Source: Chrysomallon squamiferum | Taxonomy: Eukaryota > Mollusca > Gastropoda > Neomphalida > Peltospiridae | NCBI GenBank assembly: GCA_012295275.1 | Contig: CM022673.1 | Location: forward strand, 24,593,261 to 24,657,260 | Direction of reading: 5' to 3' | Length of the DNA: 64,000 bases | Shown here: one piece after another, positions 37,706 to 49,912 of the stretch | Layout of the letters: each line of letters starts with the position of its first letter | Position numbering within the stretch: the stretch's first letter is position 1 | The notes under the pieces: model-generated | Told to the model about the DNA's origin: nothing | The model's database searches: none | What the model saw: only the letters and a program-made list of their open reading frames with translations | Program-made: the position numbers and the translations under genes

Positions 37706-39969
37706 TATTAAACATTTTAATATCAAAATTCATTCATAATGGGAGTACATGCTGATATTTTCTTATAACAGGTTATCACCTGACAGCTCATTAATAATAG
37801 AAAACCATTAACTAATTAAAGTAATGAAGATTACATTTTGATGGTAGTTTGAAAGTCAGAGCTGTCTGTGATTGTCCAGAAGACTCTGTAGAAAAATAGT
37901 TCTCTTAACCATACACAAATTAACTATTGATTATTGTGCATTTAACAAACACATTTAATAAAACAACAAACAAGAAGTATACAGAAACTTTAATGCCATT
38001 TTATTTAATCACCTAACTATATTTCATCAATATCAGTTAGATCAGTAAGTGGCACAAAGTTAAAACAAGTAAAATTATACTTACATTGATTGATATTATA
38101 TACAACTTTATTTGAGCAAATCATATGTTAACGAATCAAGAAAAATACTTATTCCACGAAAACAAAAACAACAGTGATCTTGGATATACAATTTATTATT
38201 CTATTTTACCTGTTAATTTTTTTCATTCTCAAGTATTCAATATTCGAGTTGAAACATGTAATAAATGATTTAATCATTATTCAGTGTATTACCTATTCAA
38301 TTTCTGTACAAGTAAATAAATATTGTCAATACATTATGACTCTACAAACATTTTCACAGACGGCAAAGGCAAGAACGTAACCAAACATGATCTAGATCAC
38401 CTGTACCACTGTAATTTTATTAAAGCATGGTTAATTTTCCTGTGTTTTAGAATACAGCCAAAATTTCAAGTTTTATGTCAGCCACAAGTTTTGTTATGTC
38501 ACATGACAACAAATAGTGGCTCTGTGCACATAAACTAAACAAAGAAATATGTAATAAAAATCATCCTCTCATCTGAATACAAATAAAATTGTAAAAACAT
38601 AAAAAGATAATCATTGTGATCAGTATTTTACAATGAACACTATTCAGTAGACAATTAAATAAAACTATCTATCAAGCCAAATTTTCATACACAAAACATC
38701 TGTGTCATAACAAAAGTAAAACACATATCAGTAACAAAAGTAAAATCCAAAACAAAACTACCACAATTAAAACTCATTATTTTTTTAATAATCAACTGAC
38801 ACAAAAATTGATAAAAATGAAAAAAAATAAAAAATAAAGTTACCAAAATTCTTCTTTTCAATTTTTAATATATTTTTTTTAATATTAAAATCAATCCAGT
38901 GATTTTCATTAACACAGAATATTAAAAGAAAACTTCAGCAGAGATTAATAAAACTTCAGTTCGAATCAGTAAAACAGTAACAGAAAGTAAGGACACTTAT
39001 TTACAGTAATAAACAAACCTGTATTTGTTACATTTAACAAATGTAATTTTATTTAAATTTGATTTTCATTTATATAATTTATTTGTTTTTCTCACAGTAA
39101 TTTGGCACTATGTAAGTATTTTGATTTTACATATTTTGACATATTCAGGATACACATACATGATTAAAACATTTAACAAAACATTTTTTCCAATCTCTAT
39201 ATTATCATTATCAAACTGGCAAAGATTATTTTTGATGTAACCAATCTGGTGGACAGCTACTACTATTTTATTTTATTATGTGATCTCTAAAACCTGCAAC
39301 CATAGCACTGCCCAAAATATTGTTTTTATTTCATATTCAGATAGATATTAGACATTTTGCACCAAATACACATTGTTTTCTTCTGTGCACATATAAATCA
39401 AACAAAGAAAAATATAACAAAAATTACTACAAATAATTACTATTTATTAAAAAAAATAATAATAAATAAATAATTTTCAAAACTAAAAAATATAAAAATA
39501 ATAAAACATTAAACATATTTAAGCATTTTCATTTTCCTTAATGACAGAAAACTAAGGTTTTGTTTACATTTTATATTATTAAAAAAAGATAAAAAAGTAA
39601 AAAAAAATTAAAAATAAATAAAAAGAAGAAAAGGAATTGTGAAATTAACAAGAAGTATGAAAAAACATATTCTGACAAAAGGATTTCAACAAAGCTGGTT
39701 TTTGATTAACTTACTAAAAACTATGCAATAACAGTAATTTAGTGTGCAATGCATAAAAACACTATAACAAAAAGCATGTAAAAAATATGATGGATAAATA
39801 TTAATGCTCTACTATTTTCACTTTCCAACATTATATAAAATGACATTTAAAATCAAGGGGTAACGCTAACTTGATTAAGACATCGAATTATGTAGGTTCT
39901 TGCTTATTTTCATTCTCACACTTAGTGTCAAGTTTTAATTACTGGATACCATTCTTAATAGAAGCTGAA
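36509..39969. other. Convergent 3' region between the carboxypeptidase and SR-protein genes
   Basis: Tail-to-tail spacer that must contain the 3' UTR of the + strand carboxypeptidase and the 3' UTR of the - strand SR gene. A candidate + strand AATAAA lies at 37957-37962, and candidate - strand signals (TTTATT on +) lie near 38000 and 38107. The sequence is too AT-rich for these to be decisive. There is a TTA microsatellite near 37667-37702. Confidence 0.4.
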
Positions 39970-40419
39970 ACTGAAAAAAAAAAAAAAAGCTAGTGAGAAA
40001 AATCTACTTTTATCAATTATAAACTGAGAAATCATCAATAAATAAAACTAATAAGACATTTTTCTTTTTACAAAAGTCTAGAATGCTGTATAAATAGAAC
40101 CTTCATAAAATATACCAAACATTATTGATTTAAAACAGATATTTTACATATAACAGAATAATATAAATATATTTTATTTTATCAAGCAGTCGCTATAAAA
40201 TTTAATCATCATCAATCATGCAAAAAAAAAATTTTTTTTTTAAATATTGAAAACTAACTCCACAAAGGATTCAATAAATCATGTATAATTTCCATAACAA
40301 TGAATATATTTTACATTATAAATGTGCCGTTTCTTTGTGCACAGTAAATTTATTGAAAACATACATGCACTACACAGACGTGACCAGAATGTGCTGCTAC
40401 TTCGTGACAGTGACTTACC
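39970..40419 (-). other. SRSF3: 3' UTR intron of the SR gene
   Basis: The stop codon at 40438-40436 is followed 17 nt later by a perfect donor (AAG|GTAAGT, donor at 40418). A strong acceptor, a long T run then CAG, ends at 39971. The last exon would then be non-coding, from 39970 leftwards. The stop lies less than 50 nt before the junction, so this intron should not trigger NMD. Confidence 0.5.
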
Positions 40420-40435
40420 TTATGGTGACAGATAT

Positions 40436-40700
40436 TTATCGACTTCTGCTTCGTCTACGAGGTGATCCTGAATCACTTCTGCTTCTTCGCCTTGGTGACA
40501 TGGATCGTCTTCTTGGAGAAAAAGATCTGTAACACAACAGTACAGTTAGCCGAATGTTAGTGAACTTTCACAGAAAAAACTGAGACAGCTTCATCTTCGA
40601 GATTCTCTTTTCCTAACATTTCACTTTGCGAACATACAAACAGGCAGTATTTTGTTCTTGATATTAAAAAGTTATATCTCAACATTTAATGTAAAATAAA

Positions 40701-40732
<32 letters not shown>

Positions 40733-42115
40733 ATTTTACCGTATTTTCAAGATTAAAACCAAACAGATGTTGTAAACACTGAAGAGAAAGAGAGAAATGA
40801 AGAATAGATATTTACATTTAACAGGACTATGTTGGTACCATTTTCCTTCAAAATAAAATTAAGAAGTTCCTGGAAATATATGTTAAGTCATATTTTTATA
40901 TTTATCATGTAGACCATAAAAATTAAGTATATTCATCGGCTATTCCTCAGCATTACAGGTCTGGTCTGACAATATTTAAAAAAAGAAATTTTAAAATTAG
41001 ATTTTTTGTTTCTGAATGGGTTTTTTTATTTTGTTTTTTTTTACTTATGCGAGTTTTCCATACAAGATATTCATTTTAAGAGATTTCTGATTGTTATTAA
41101 CACTTAACCATAGACTTCAATTCAGTATTATTTCCAGACAAATGGATAGGCAAAAAAAAATATGTACCATGGAATCATTTCACTGAAGATTAGATTATGA
41201 GTACTGGTATCATAAACAGTGGTGTGGGTATATATATTTATATATCAGGTATATTTAAAATTTTCTTTTAGTATACATTTACAAAAAGAGTGTACAAAGT
41301 ATTCTGTGAAAGGAAAATGGTACACTAGTCATTATTTTAAACATTTCCAATGATAAACAAAACACATTAATAATCATGCACATTTACCTTTAAAATATGT
41401 GACTACCACACATTAGTTTTACAATGTCATGAGACAAAAATACAACAAATTTTTTTTTTTTTTTTTTTTTTTTTTCACAATCTACTACGTTCCCTAATTT
41501 ACCCATACCCTTTTGCGGGAGAAAGTTATTGATGAGTCAGATGAATTGCTTCAAATGTTGCTTTCTTTAGGAAGCTGATGATAAAGTTGGAATTGCTGCC
41601 TGCTGATTCGTAGCTTGAAGAACGGCTGACATGTGTTGTTATGGTGACAAGAAGAAAGGGGCTGTTTGTTGAGGCAGCGACAAGAGGCGTGGTGGAAAAC
41701 GTGGAAATTGAGGGGACACCTAAATGTGTTGCAAGTCCCACGTTGAGTTTGCAATGACGATGGGGCTGCAGTAAGCGCCGACACCCCATGGTGACTTGGA
41801 AGCGATGTCAAAGGGCATGTCAAGTGACCGACACTATGTTGAACAAAAGGGGAGGTTGTTGGATGAGCCTGCAATGGGGTCGGTGAACACATTATAATAA
41901 GACATTCTGCTTCACTAGCCTAATACAATGAGATGAAAGACATTATGAATCAAAAAAAACAACATACATTTATTATTAATACTAAGTATCTGTCATTGTT
42001 GTAACAGTACATTAAGGGCCAAATGAAAAAAAAAAGTAGAATAAGATGATTTAAATCTTAAATAAATCTGACCTGTACATATAATATAAAGCATCTTCAC
42101 TTACAATATATTAGT

Positions 42116-42152
<37 letters not shown>

Positions 42153-45100
42153 CTAGAGAAATAATTATACATTTCACTAAATGAATGTATGCATACAGAT
42201 AAGCAGTCTCCTACATTAGTTTTTATAACCTTGTTTCATAATACTTACCACAATTAAAATGTTACATGTTACCCTATACTATGTATGTTACCTTAATCAT
42301 GATGTTGTATATCATATTATACTGCTGGATTAAATAAAAAAAACTTCAAACAACAAATAACTGAACATTAATAAAGTATGGACTTAAAAAAAAGAAGAAG
42401 ATTAACAGCACTGTTTATCATTATTTTATATCTTGTATGTATCCTTATGGATTCCTGTTTCATTTAATTATTAAATCATTTTGGTTAGGAAAAAAAAAGA
42501 AAAAAAGAGAGAAAGAGACTGAGAGAATCTTCATTTGTTTTAAACAAGAATTTAAAAATAACAAATGACATGCAATGAGTAACTTACAGGACAGAATCAC
42601 AATGTATGTAACATGCTATTATTTATTTTGTTTACATTCCTCATTCAACTATTGTCTGTAATGATACGGCAGACAAAGTTACTTACTTAAAAGCAGTATT
42701 GAATTATGCATTTTGAATGCATAATGGTATCAGTTGACATTAGTTTTCGCTGATGGTTAGCTGATCAAAACAATTATTAACATTTTTTAATTGCAGGGAA
42801 AAAAATATGTAAATATCATTATAGAGATGCAAGGTAAACATCTTTCAAACATCAGTGATTAAAATATAAAAATTACCATTTTGTAAAGTTAAACACAGTT
42901 GATGGTTTGTTTTATTTCTACAACTTTTGACTTAAAATAATTTAAATGTCTGAAATCTGAAAGCAATTCTGAGTTAGTAAAACTAATCAATAGCATCTAC
43001 GAAGTAAATTCAGAACCATGTACCAAAAGAAAAAAATTTTTATTTTCAGCATCAGCAGAAATGAAAGGAATAAAAACTGTTTCATGCTTGAACATGCAAA
43101 ATATCATATGTAAAAATCAGTGCTGTATTTAAAAAAAAAAAAAAAAAATTTTATTTTAATACTTTTAAATAAAAATTATTATTAATGTAACTAAATTATA
43201 AATATCACTACAGGAAAAATGTACAGGAATTGGATTAAAATACATTTCTTTGGAATCACTTCAGTAGATTTTTTTTCTCCATTTAATTGTGAATTATTCA
43301 TGTTCTTATAAGCAGCAGGCTCAATAATAATAAAATAACATCAAAACAAAAAGACATCACTTGTTACAACAAGAAAAGATGCATAAGAAAGGATATACTT
43401 TTATATTGATTTGTCATTTCTTTAAAGGTTAAATATTAAAAATTCATGCTAAAGATAGCTTATGATGCCAAATCTGATGAAAAATAAATATTAAGATATT
43501 CTAATAATATTAGGAACAATTTATCAGTTTTCTGAATTTCTTTTCTTTTTTTTTTCTTCTTTTTTTTAAATTTTTACTATACTATTTATACAATAAATAT
43601 CTGCACCCAGATGGGGAGAAAAAAATGCCAAAATATATAACTGGGATTCAGTTTAAAAAATAGGCAGTGTGTTCAAATATATCATATATTGTTGTGTATT
43701 TTCATTTTATTTAGAGACAGAATGTATAACAAGACCACAATACAACAAAACAATCCAGAAAACAATAAAAATATATATATATATATATATATATTGAAAA
43801 TGAAATCAAAAATATAATTATCAAACATAATTAAATAGTAAATGATTTAAAAATCAGTAACTAAAATTTCATAAGTAAATTATTTCTTTTTAAAAAATTT
43901 AAACACTGTCTTGGATGGAATGCAAATGTGATTTCCTTAAAAACTGTTATCACTTAGTTAAATATGTCTGATCAAAATGATGGTTATCAGTTCTTTTTGC
44001 ACCATTTATACAACCACGATCCAGTTGAGGATCAGTGTATTGAAATATTTTAACTTCAAATAAAATAATTAATTCATGACATAATCTACTTAACTGCAGA
44101 TTTGGAGGGATTCAGTCAAGTGAAGTAATTTAATACTGTTTTAACATATTATGTTTCACATGTCAATTCAAACAATTAAACCTGGAAGTAGTTCTTTTTG
44201 CATAAACATGCATCAAGCAATTTTGAAAAAAAAAATAATATAAATAATAAATTTAAAAAAAAAATAAAGCATGTTATTCTATTAATCAAAACTTTATAAT
44301 TTTTATTTCTGACATATAAAAAAAAATGTATTCTTCTTAATATAGCTTTGAAAATTATAGCATTTTTACAAACATTTTGCAGTTAGTTCTATTAAGTAAT
44401 AATTTTTTAAGAAGAAAATAAACATTCAGGATATACGAGAAATGAAAATACCTGGATCTGCCTCTCCTTGGCTTTCTTTCCTCTTCATAGCGACCCCCTA
44501 CTCTAGTGGGTGGAGGCCCACGACTACCCCATCTTGATTTACCCGAAGACATCTCAACTCTAACTCTGCGACCATTCACTCTTCTAAAAAAACAAAATAA
44601 AAATCGCAAACTATTACAGCAACATCACGTATTAATAATAAAATTTTGTACAGTAGTTAACTAAAATAACTAAAACCTAGTATTAAATTAAGAAAGTAGA
44701 TACTATAAAATGTATATGAACTCAATAAGAAGTGTTATGAAAATGAAAGGAAAGCATAAACTGCTGGGACTTTAATTCCCTTATAAAAGTTAAAAACAAA
44801 ACTTTCCAGGTTTTGGACATCCAAAACATGTTGTGGACCAAAAATTGGTTTTAATCATTCAAAATATGGACAAGGATTAACATTTATTTTTATCAATGTT
44901 CTAAAATTATGTCAGTATGTACTTATTTTAAACATTTAATAAATAAATAAATAAAATATAATAAAATAATGAATGTTAATTTTATATTCTATCTAACTGT
45001 TAAAAACGGTTTTATAGAAATCTGTATTTCTCATATGTCATAATGTAATCTTTTTGCTATTTAGTAACAGATCATAAATGAATACTTTAATGAAATGAGT

Positions 45101-45416
45101 ATAATTACTAATCAGATTGACCTGAAACTTGACAATAACTGTAAACCAAAAGAAATTTCATCACTTTTCTGTAGATAAATATTTTAACTCAAATTGTAAC
45201 TTACTGTCCATCTAAGGCTCTTGTTGCATCCTCAGCATCTCTGGGATCTTCAAATTCAACAAAGGCAAAACCTGGTGGTTTCCTAGCAACCCACACATTT
45301 CTCAGAGGTCCATACTTTCCAAACCTCTCTTCCAGTTCTTGCTTGGCAGCACCGTAACCAAGGTCACCAACATACACTTTGCAGTCCAAGCGCCAGTCTC
45401 TTACATTACGAGACAT
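40436..45416 (-). CDS. SRSF3: Short SR splicing factor, SRSF3/Rbp1-like
   Basis: Nuclear RNA-binding protein of 144 aa that promotes exon recognition. Coding exons on the - strand: 45416-45205, 44583-44452 and 40526-40436. An RRM occupies residues ~12-85 with RNP2 VYVGDL (14-19) and RNP1 GFAFVEFE (49-56), and the family hallmarks [20 protein letters not shown] and [15 protein letters not shown] short arginine-serine tail ends RRRSRSR then TAA. There is no CCHC zinc knuckle, which separates it from SRSF7 and fits SRSF3 and Drosophila Rbp1. Phases are 2 and 2 at the junctions and chain cleanly. ATG at 45416-45414. The protein is unusually compact in its RS tail. The large intron between the last two exons contains a candidate poison cassette. 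Confidence 0.94.
41509..41868 (-). other. SRSF3: Candidate poison (premature-stop) cassette exon of the SR gene
   Basis: A 360-nt island with near-balanced base composition in an otherwise AT-rich intron. On the - strand it is preceded by CCCCATTGCAG (acceptor ending at 41869) and followed by AAAAGG|GTATGG (donor at 41508). If spliced after the exon ending at 44452 (phase 2), it adds 16 residues and then TGA (41822-41820), well upstream of the final junctions, so the product would be an NMD target. It is rich in CAUC/CAAC/CUUC-like words, which SRSF3-type RRMs favour. Vertebrate SRSF3 and SRSF7 have autoregulatory poison exons in the same place. Function here is inferred. Confidence 0.65.
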
Positions 45417-46990
45417 TTTGATTATTATGCTGCCTGAAGATGATATTAAAACTAATTATTTGTGCTGATTTTGTTATATATATATATATATATTCTGTTC
45501 TGAATGTAGTAAAAGATTAAACTGCAACATCATTTGTTTGCATAAATCATAACACATAGTGACATGTACTATTATTTTAAAATAGAAAATATTTAATGCA
45601 CATCATTGTTTTATACAGTGGCAATGAAATTCGTACTTATACAGATTCAAAAATATTAATTCATGTAGGTGTTTTTTCTATTTACTTTTTGTTCAGTTTA
45701 GCCTTTAGTATTTCTGATTTGAGCTTTTATGTAGGGTTAGTCTACATGTTTGAGGAGTTTCTTTGTAAAGAATCAGGTTTGAGTATTTGATTAGGGTTAT
45801 GTTCAGACTTCTGTTTTTGATTTGTGTTAGGAATGACATAAATTTTTTTTTTCCCCCACCCTAAAGCAATGCTTCACTTCTGTAACTCTTACCAATAGTT
45901 ATTCATAATGTCATGTGTTATATTTTAGACGTTTATGAACATTAAGTATCTGTTCTAAAGTTTTTAAATAATTTTAAAATCTCTTACGATGTTTTATATA
46001 CTGAACATGATTAGAATTCTGACCATTCCATCATAGGGTTTAGGCAGGACTGGATAAACCTAATAACAACAGCAGCATTATGTAACCCACAGCGCAGATC
46101 AAAACAGACGGAATTAGAACATTCTCACTTTAACAAGCACTGAACATGAACTTCTGTATGAAATACACATTTCCAGTTTCAAGAAGCAATTTGTTCTTGC
46201 TAAATATAGAAAATGTAACTTTTAAATTGTTTTTCTTTACTTTTGACATATGAAATGTATACCAATATGTTAGTAATACTATTACTTATTTGACATATAT
46301 TGCCATTTTAAAAAAAAATTAAAATGTATGTAAATAATTTTTGTTTCAATAATTATGTGTATTTTCTTTTAATTTAGGGCCCCTTTGTAGCATATGCTAT
46401 AGGCCACACATTAAAAATCAGGTTCTAGGATTATGCATTTCATTTGCCATTCATTCCTGAATCATCATTAAAATTCTCGTAAATTATTTCACACAGAATT
46501 TGATTGCCTGACCCTTAACTCGAGTGTAACTTTAAGTCTAAACTGAGACTTAACTTAGTCTTAAGTAGAGCAAATAACCTACACGGTAAACCATAAAGAT
46601 GAAGTAAATTAATTATCCACATTTCAATTTGTGAGGTGAATAAATTTGACTAACAACAAGTAACTGATTCATTATTCCTGTCGTTGAGTCTTTATACACA
46701 TAATTATGATAATAATCACTGAATCACTGTGACTGTAATCGTAATGATAACCATAATGTTTATAAAAAAAAACCTCACGAACACTGACCGACTGACTCCT
46801 GAGCTACATTTCTCAAATTATGATCTGACTATGTAAAACATACCTATTACCGATTACATAACAAACTGCTTATCTATTAATAATCAAATTCAAATACCTG
46901 AAACCAGTTACGGTTTTAAAAACGAGACTTCTTCAGCTTCAATATGTAAAACAACGAAAAGAAATGTTTTCAATGGAAGCTACTGAAGTA
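45417..46990 (-). other. SRSF3: 5' non-coding exon and leader intron of the SR gene
   Basis: The first coding exon begins at 45433 after the acceptor ATCTTCAG, giving 17 nt of leader before the ATG. A likely leader exon ends at 46898 (GTTTCAG|GTATTT on the - strand) and would start near 46990. The 1.5-kb leader intron (45434-46897) has no other gene. Confidence 0.5.
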
Positions 46991-46996
46991 TCGAAA

Positions 46997-47006
46997 GCGC
47001 ATGCGC
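46997..47006. promoter_or_regulatory. NRF1-like palindrome GCGCATGCGC at the SR gene promoter
   Basis: A perfect GCGCATGCGC palindrome just upstream of the predicted leader exon. CpG-containing words are rare elsewhere in this AT-rich spacer. It matches the NRF1 consensus core found at housekeeping promoters, as expected for an SR gene. The sequence is seen; function is inferred. Confidence 0.5.
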
Positions 47007-47424
47007 TCAACAAACATTTGGTTCTGTGTAAATCCCACTATTTCGAAGCTTGCTTTGCAAAATTTAATTATTTATTCGATTTAAACATGATAAATAAACA
47101 TTATGAAATAAATTTTAGTTAATATTATGTTAATTCAACATAAAAATATAGGAATAAATTAGGTAGTACCAAGCAGAATTTATATATCAAAAGGAACCAT
47201 AAATATTTACAGAATTTATGTTATAATGCACTGTTTTAACAGAGAGCTGCAGCTTTTTATATGATATATGTTTGGTTTATATCAGAACAATTAATGTTAA
47301 CATTATTTTCAGAATGACTTTTGCATAAAGTAACTAAGAGATTGATGCAAAATTGTTGTTTGTTAATGTGTTTTCGCAGTGTTTTTTTTTTTTTTTTTTG
47401 CCTGATAACTGATATTTAAAACGT

Positions 47425-47427
<3 letters not shown>

Positions 47428-47474
<47 letters not shown>

Positions 47475-47500
47475 ATGCGTGTGTCTGTGTCTGTGTCATT
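47428..47500. repeat. (GT)n microsatellite
   Basis: About 22 perfect GT units followed by interrupted GT/CTGT units, upstream of the SR gene promoter. Confidence 0.94.
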
Positions 47501-48249
47501 GAGCGCGCATGTCTAACTGTTTCCGGTTTATAAACAACTGGAAGACAGGTTTCATCTCCCCATACTTCAATAATACACAATTCATCCGACTAGAATGACT
47601 TAAAAAATAATAATAATAATAAGTAGAAGAAGAAAAAAAAATAACAGAGACACAAGAGAAGAAGCTGAAAACAAAAAAAAACTAAGAAATTAAGTAGACC
47701 TACATCTGCGCATTTTTATAGTTTCAGTAATTTTTACAACAAATACAAATTATTACAATTAATATAACAACATTTTTATTTTTATTAATAATTATAATAA
47801 TTTTAATTATAATTTAATTAAAATTTTAATAATAAAAAAACATATCAATTTAAAAACAAGAAAGAAAAAGAAAGAAAAGAAAAAAAACAATCACATTATA
47901 GGGAAACAATGCAAAATGATCCTTAATTACAAAGGAAAAATCTCCACAACGATATCCTTTACATAAATATGATAACTGCATGATATACGTAAACAGAAAC
48001 ATAATTACTACCATTGTTAAATATTCGCTGTGGTTGAATAATATATTTTTTTTCTGTATCTCTCTAAATATCAAAAATAATCCTATGTTCATACTTATCC
48101 TCAAAAACCGATTTATCAAAAATCAGAAAAATTGGCAAAATCCAAGCATTAAATTCTCTAAACATTATTCACGGGCTAGTGCTTTATTCAGAAACATTAA
48201 AAATGTGCTTCAGTTTGTACGTATCAGTTTACGCAAAACAGATGAGTTT

Positions 48250-48255
<6 letters not shown>

Positions 48256-48302
<47 letters not shown>
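48256..48302. repeat. (AAT)n microsatellite
   Basis: About 15 perfect AAT units in the SR/EF-hand spacer. Confidence 0.95.
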
Positions 48303-48303
<1 letters not shown>

Positions 48304-48754
48304 GTGAGAAAAGATATTAAACATTTGGGGAGAGGCATATCCTTAGACTCTTTAATAATGTCTTGTATTAATAAAGCTACAATTAGTGTAGTTACAGAAT
48401 TAGATAGAGACTAAAGTGTTTTTGGAACAAAATGAACAGCACTTTCACCAATACCAGAGTAAATAAAACAAATAGCCATTTTTGATCATTAATCAGCTAT
48501 CATAATTCACTTTCACCACAATTAGTTCAATTTTATTTTAATTTCATTTTTTTTTGTTTTTTTTTTTTTTTTTTTTCTTATTTTATTCACTTATTTTTCG
48601 TTTTATAGTTATATAAATTGTTATCAATTATGTGGTTGTTTCTTTAGGAGTCTCTACTCAGTAAACTAACTTTCAATGCATTATTCATTATCTTTAGCCC
48701 CAATAGAAATAAACAAATGTAGTTTGTATTTCAAAATAAAATTTTCGTACAAAC

Positions 48755-48830
48755 CTGAGCAAAGTAATCACGTCCACAAAAAAATCAAAATTCCCGCCAA
48801 GCACTGACGTCCCGTATGAATGATGTCATC
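48755..48830 (-). promoter_or_regulatory. Candidate alternative promoter with E2F-like and CRE-like words
   Basis: On the - strand it reads TGATGACATCA..., GGGACGTCAGTG, TTGGCGGGAA (E2F-like, 48800-48791), then GCTCAG|GTTTGT, a possible donor with exon end at 48755. It could be an upstream first exon for the SR gene or an unrelated transcript. No coding sequence is seen. Confidence 0.3.
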
Positions 48831-49035
48831 ACTCCTGAAAGGTTTGTCTAAATTTGTTTCACTAAAATAAACTTTAATTTCATTTTAGTGTTAGTATCAG
48901 TAATAATATCACTATTAGTAGTAGTAATTGTTGTATTTTATAAAATAATCGGAAAATTACGTATATTTCGTTTCTATATACTTGAGAATTAACCGATACC
49001 GCTGAAAACATTGCAACAGGTGCCCGAAAGTTTGC

Positions 49036-49476
49036 CAGACGATAAATAAAACTAAAAAGCATCCGTACTAAATAATAGCACTTTCAGAAATGCAACTAAA
49101 AGTATTATGATTTAGTTCGAATGATTCTTTGTTGTTAGATCATTTTATTTTGACATATTTTATTTATTTTTTCTTGTTGTTTTTTTGTTGATTTATTTAT
49201 TTATTTGTTTGTATATTTGTTTGCGTGTGTGTTTATTTATTTATTTTATTTTACACAGTGTTTTATTTTATGGTTTAAATATATATGTATATATAGATTG
49301 TATCCATTGATCCGACAAATTCATAAATCTGGATCAGCTCCTGTCACAAGCATGCTTGAAAAGAGGTTCGCTGTCTGAATGTATTAAAGTGAAGATGGCA
49401 ACATTTCAGTTAATGGTTTTAATTAGTAACGTGCTCCTGACTTGCACCTGTAATGCGAGACCTGTTAAAACCTCAC
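49036..49476 (+). repeat. Segmental duplicate, left copy
   Basis: From CAGACGATAAATAAA to GCGAGACCTGT this segment matches 52845-53230 in order and orientation, with indels in T-rich parts. The best conserved parts are a block around AAAAGTATTATGATTTAGTT and a block from GATCCGACAAATTC to the end. The two copies bracket the EF-hand gene, which itself is present once. Confidence 0.85.
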
Positions 49477-49550
49477 AAAAAAACAACAACAAAAAAAAAC
49501 AATATGCACGTGCAAATGTGTTCGTAACAGAAGAACGTGCAACACGATGA
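49395..49550 (+). CDS. Signal-peptide-like small ORF or first exon, uncertain
   Basis: Within the left duplicate an ATG at 49395 opens MATFQLMVLISNVLLTCTC then NARPVK, which has the shape of a secretory signal peptide with a plausible cut after the Cys/Asn region. The frame continues as low-complexity Lys/Asn sequence to a stop at 49550, so it may instead be a first exon that splices near 49460. In the right duplicate the same ATG (53151) hits a stop after 19 residues. It is not recognised. Calling it a gene is a guess. Confidence 0.25.
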   Translation: MATFQLMVLISNVLLTCTCNARPVKTSQKNNNKKKQYARANVFVTEERATR

Positions 49551-49667
49551 CGTTATCGGTCACGTGACAACATGAACTCTAATAAATAAGTCGACATTGA
49601 CGTGGTCACTTGTGATCGTTCTTCAGTTCTCATTTCTTGTTTGTGCTGTGGAGGTTTCTTTTTTCAT
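49540..49667 (+). promoter_or_regulatory. Promoter and leader exon of the secreted EF-hand gene
   Basis: An A/T-rich TATA-like AATAAATAAG (49581-49590) is flanked by TGACGT words, a CACGTG E-box (49561-49566) and TGACGTGG. A TCAGT initiator-like word lies at 49623. The leader exon ends at 49667 with donor GTAAGT, and the leader intron (49668-49911) ends TTTTTAACAG. Compact TATA-type layout suggests a tissue-specific or inducible gene; that is inference. Confidence 0.5.
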
Positions 49668-49912
49668 GTAAGTTTTTAAAAACCAAATTTATACTCGTTC
49701 ATATTAAAGTCTAAAAATATATAAAACATTTTTTTTTTTTTTTTTTTCTTTTTTTGTTTTTTGTTCTGGGTTTTTTCAAGAAGGGGTGAAAATAATTCAT
49801 TATTCACTAAATTGCATTTGAAAACGCTTATTTAAGCCGATAATGCGTTAAACACTCGTCTAATGGTGTAAAAATTCGAACTAACACTGTTTGACGTTGT
49901 CTTTTTAACAGA

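Larger units (their letters stand above)
47007..49035. other. Spacer between the SR gene and the EF-hand gene
   Basis: Contains a (GT)n tract (47428-47500), an (AAT)n tract (48256-48302), T runs and unrecognised AT-rich sequence. Open frames near 47850-48250 look like AT-rich noise with no family signal. One GC-richer patch at 48755-48830 is listed separately. Confidence 0.5.

Noticed and set aside
41526-41892. Two overlapping 87- and 113-codon frames on the - strand as a separate gene
   Set aside because: The island sits within the SR gene intron with splice sites at its borders; no start context or family match. A poison cassette explains it better.
47850-48252. 90-codon frames on both strands in the SR/EF-hand spacer
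   Set aside because: AT-rich composition, no recognisable family, no splice or promoter support.
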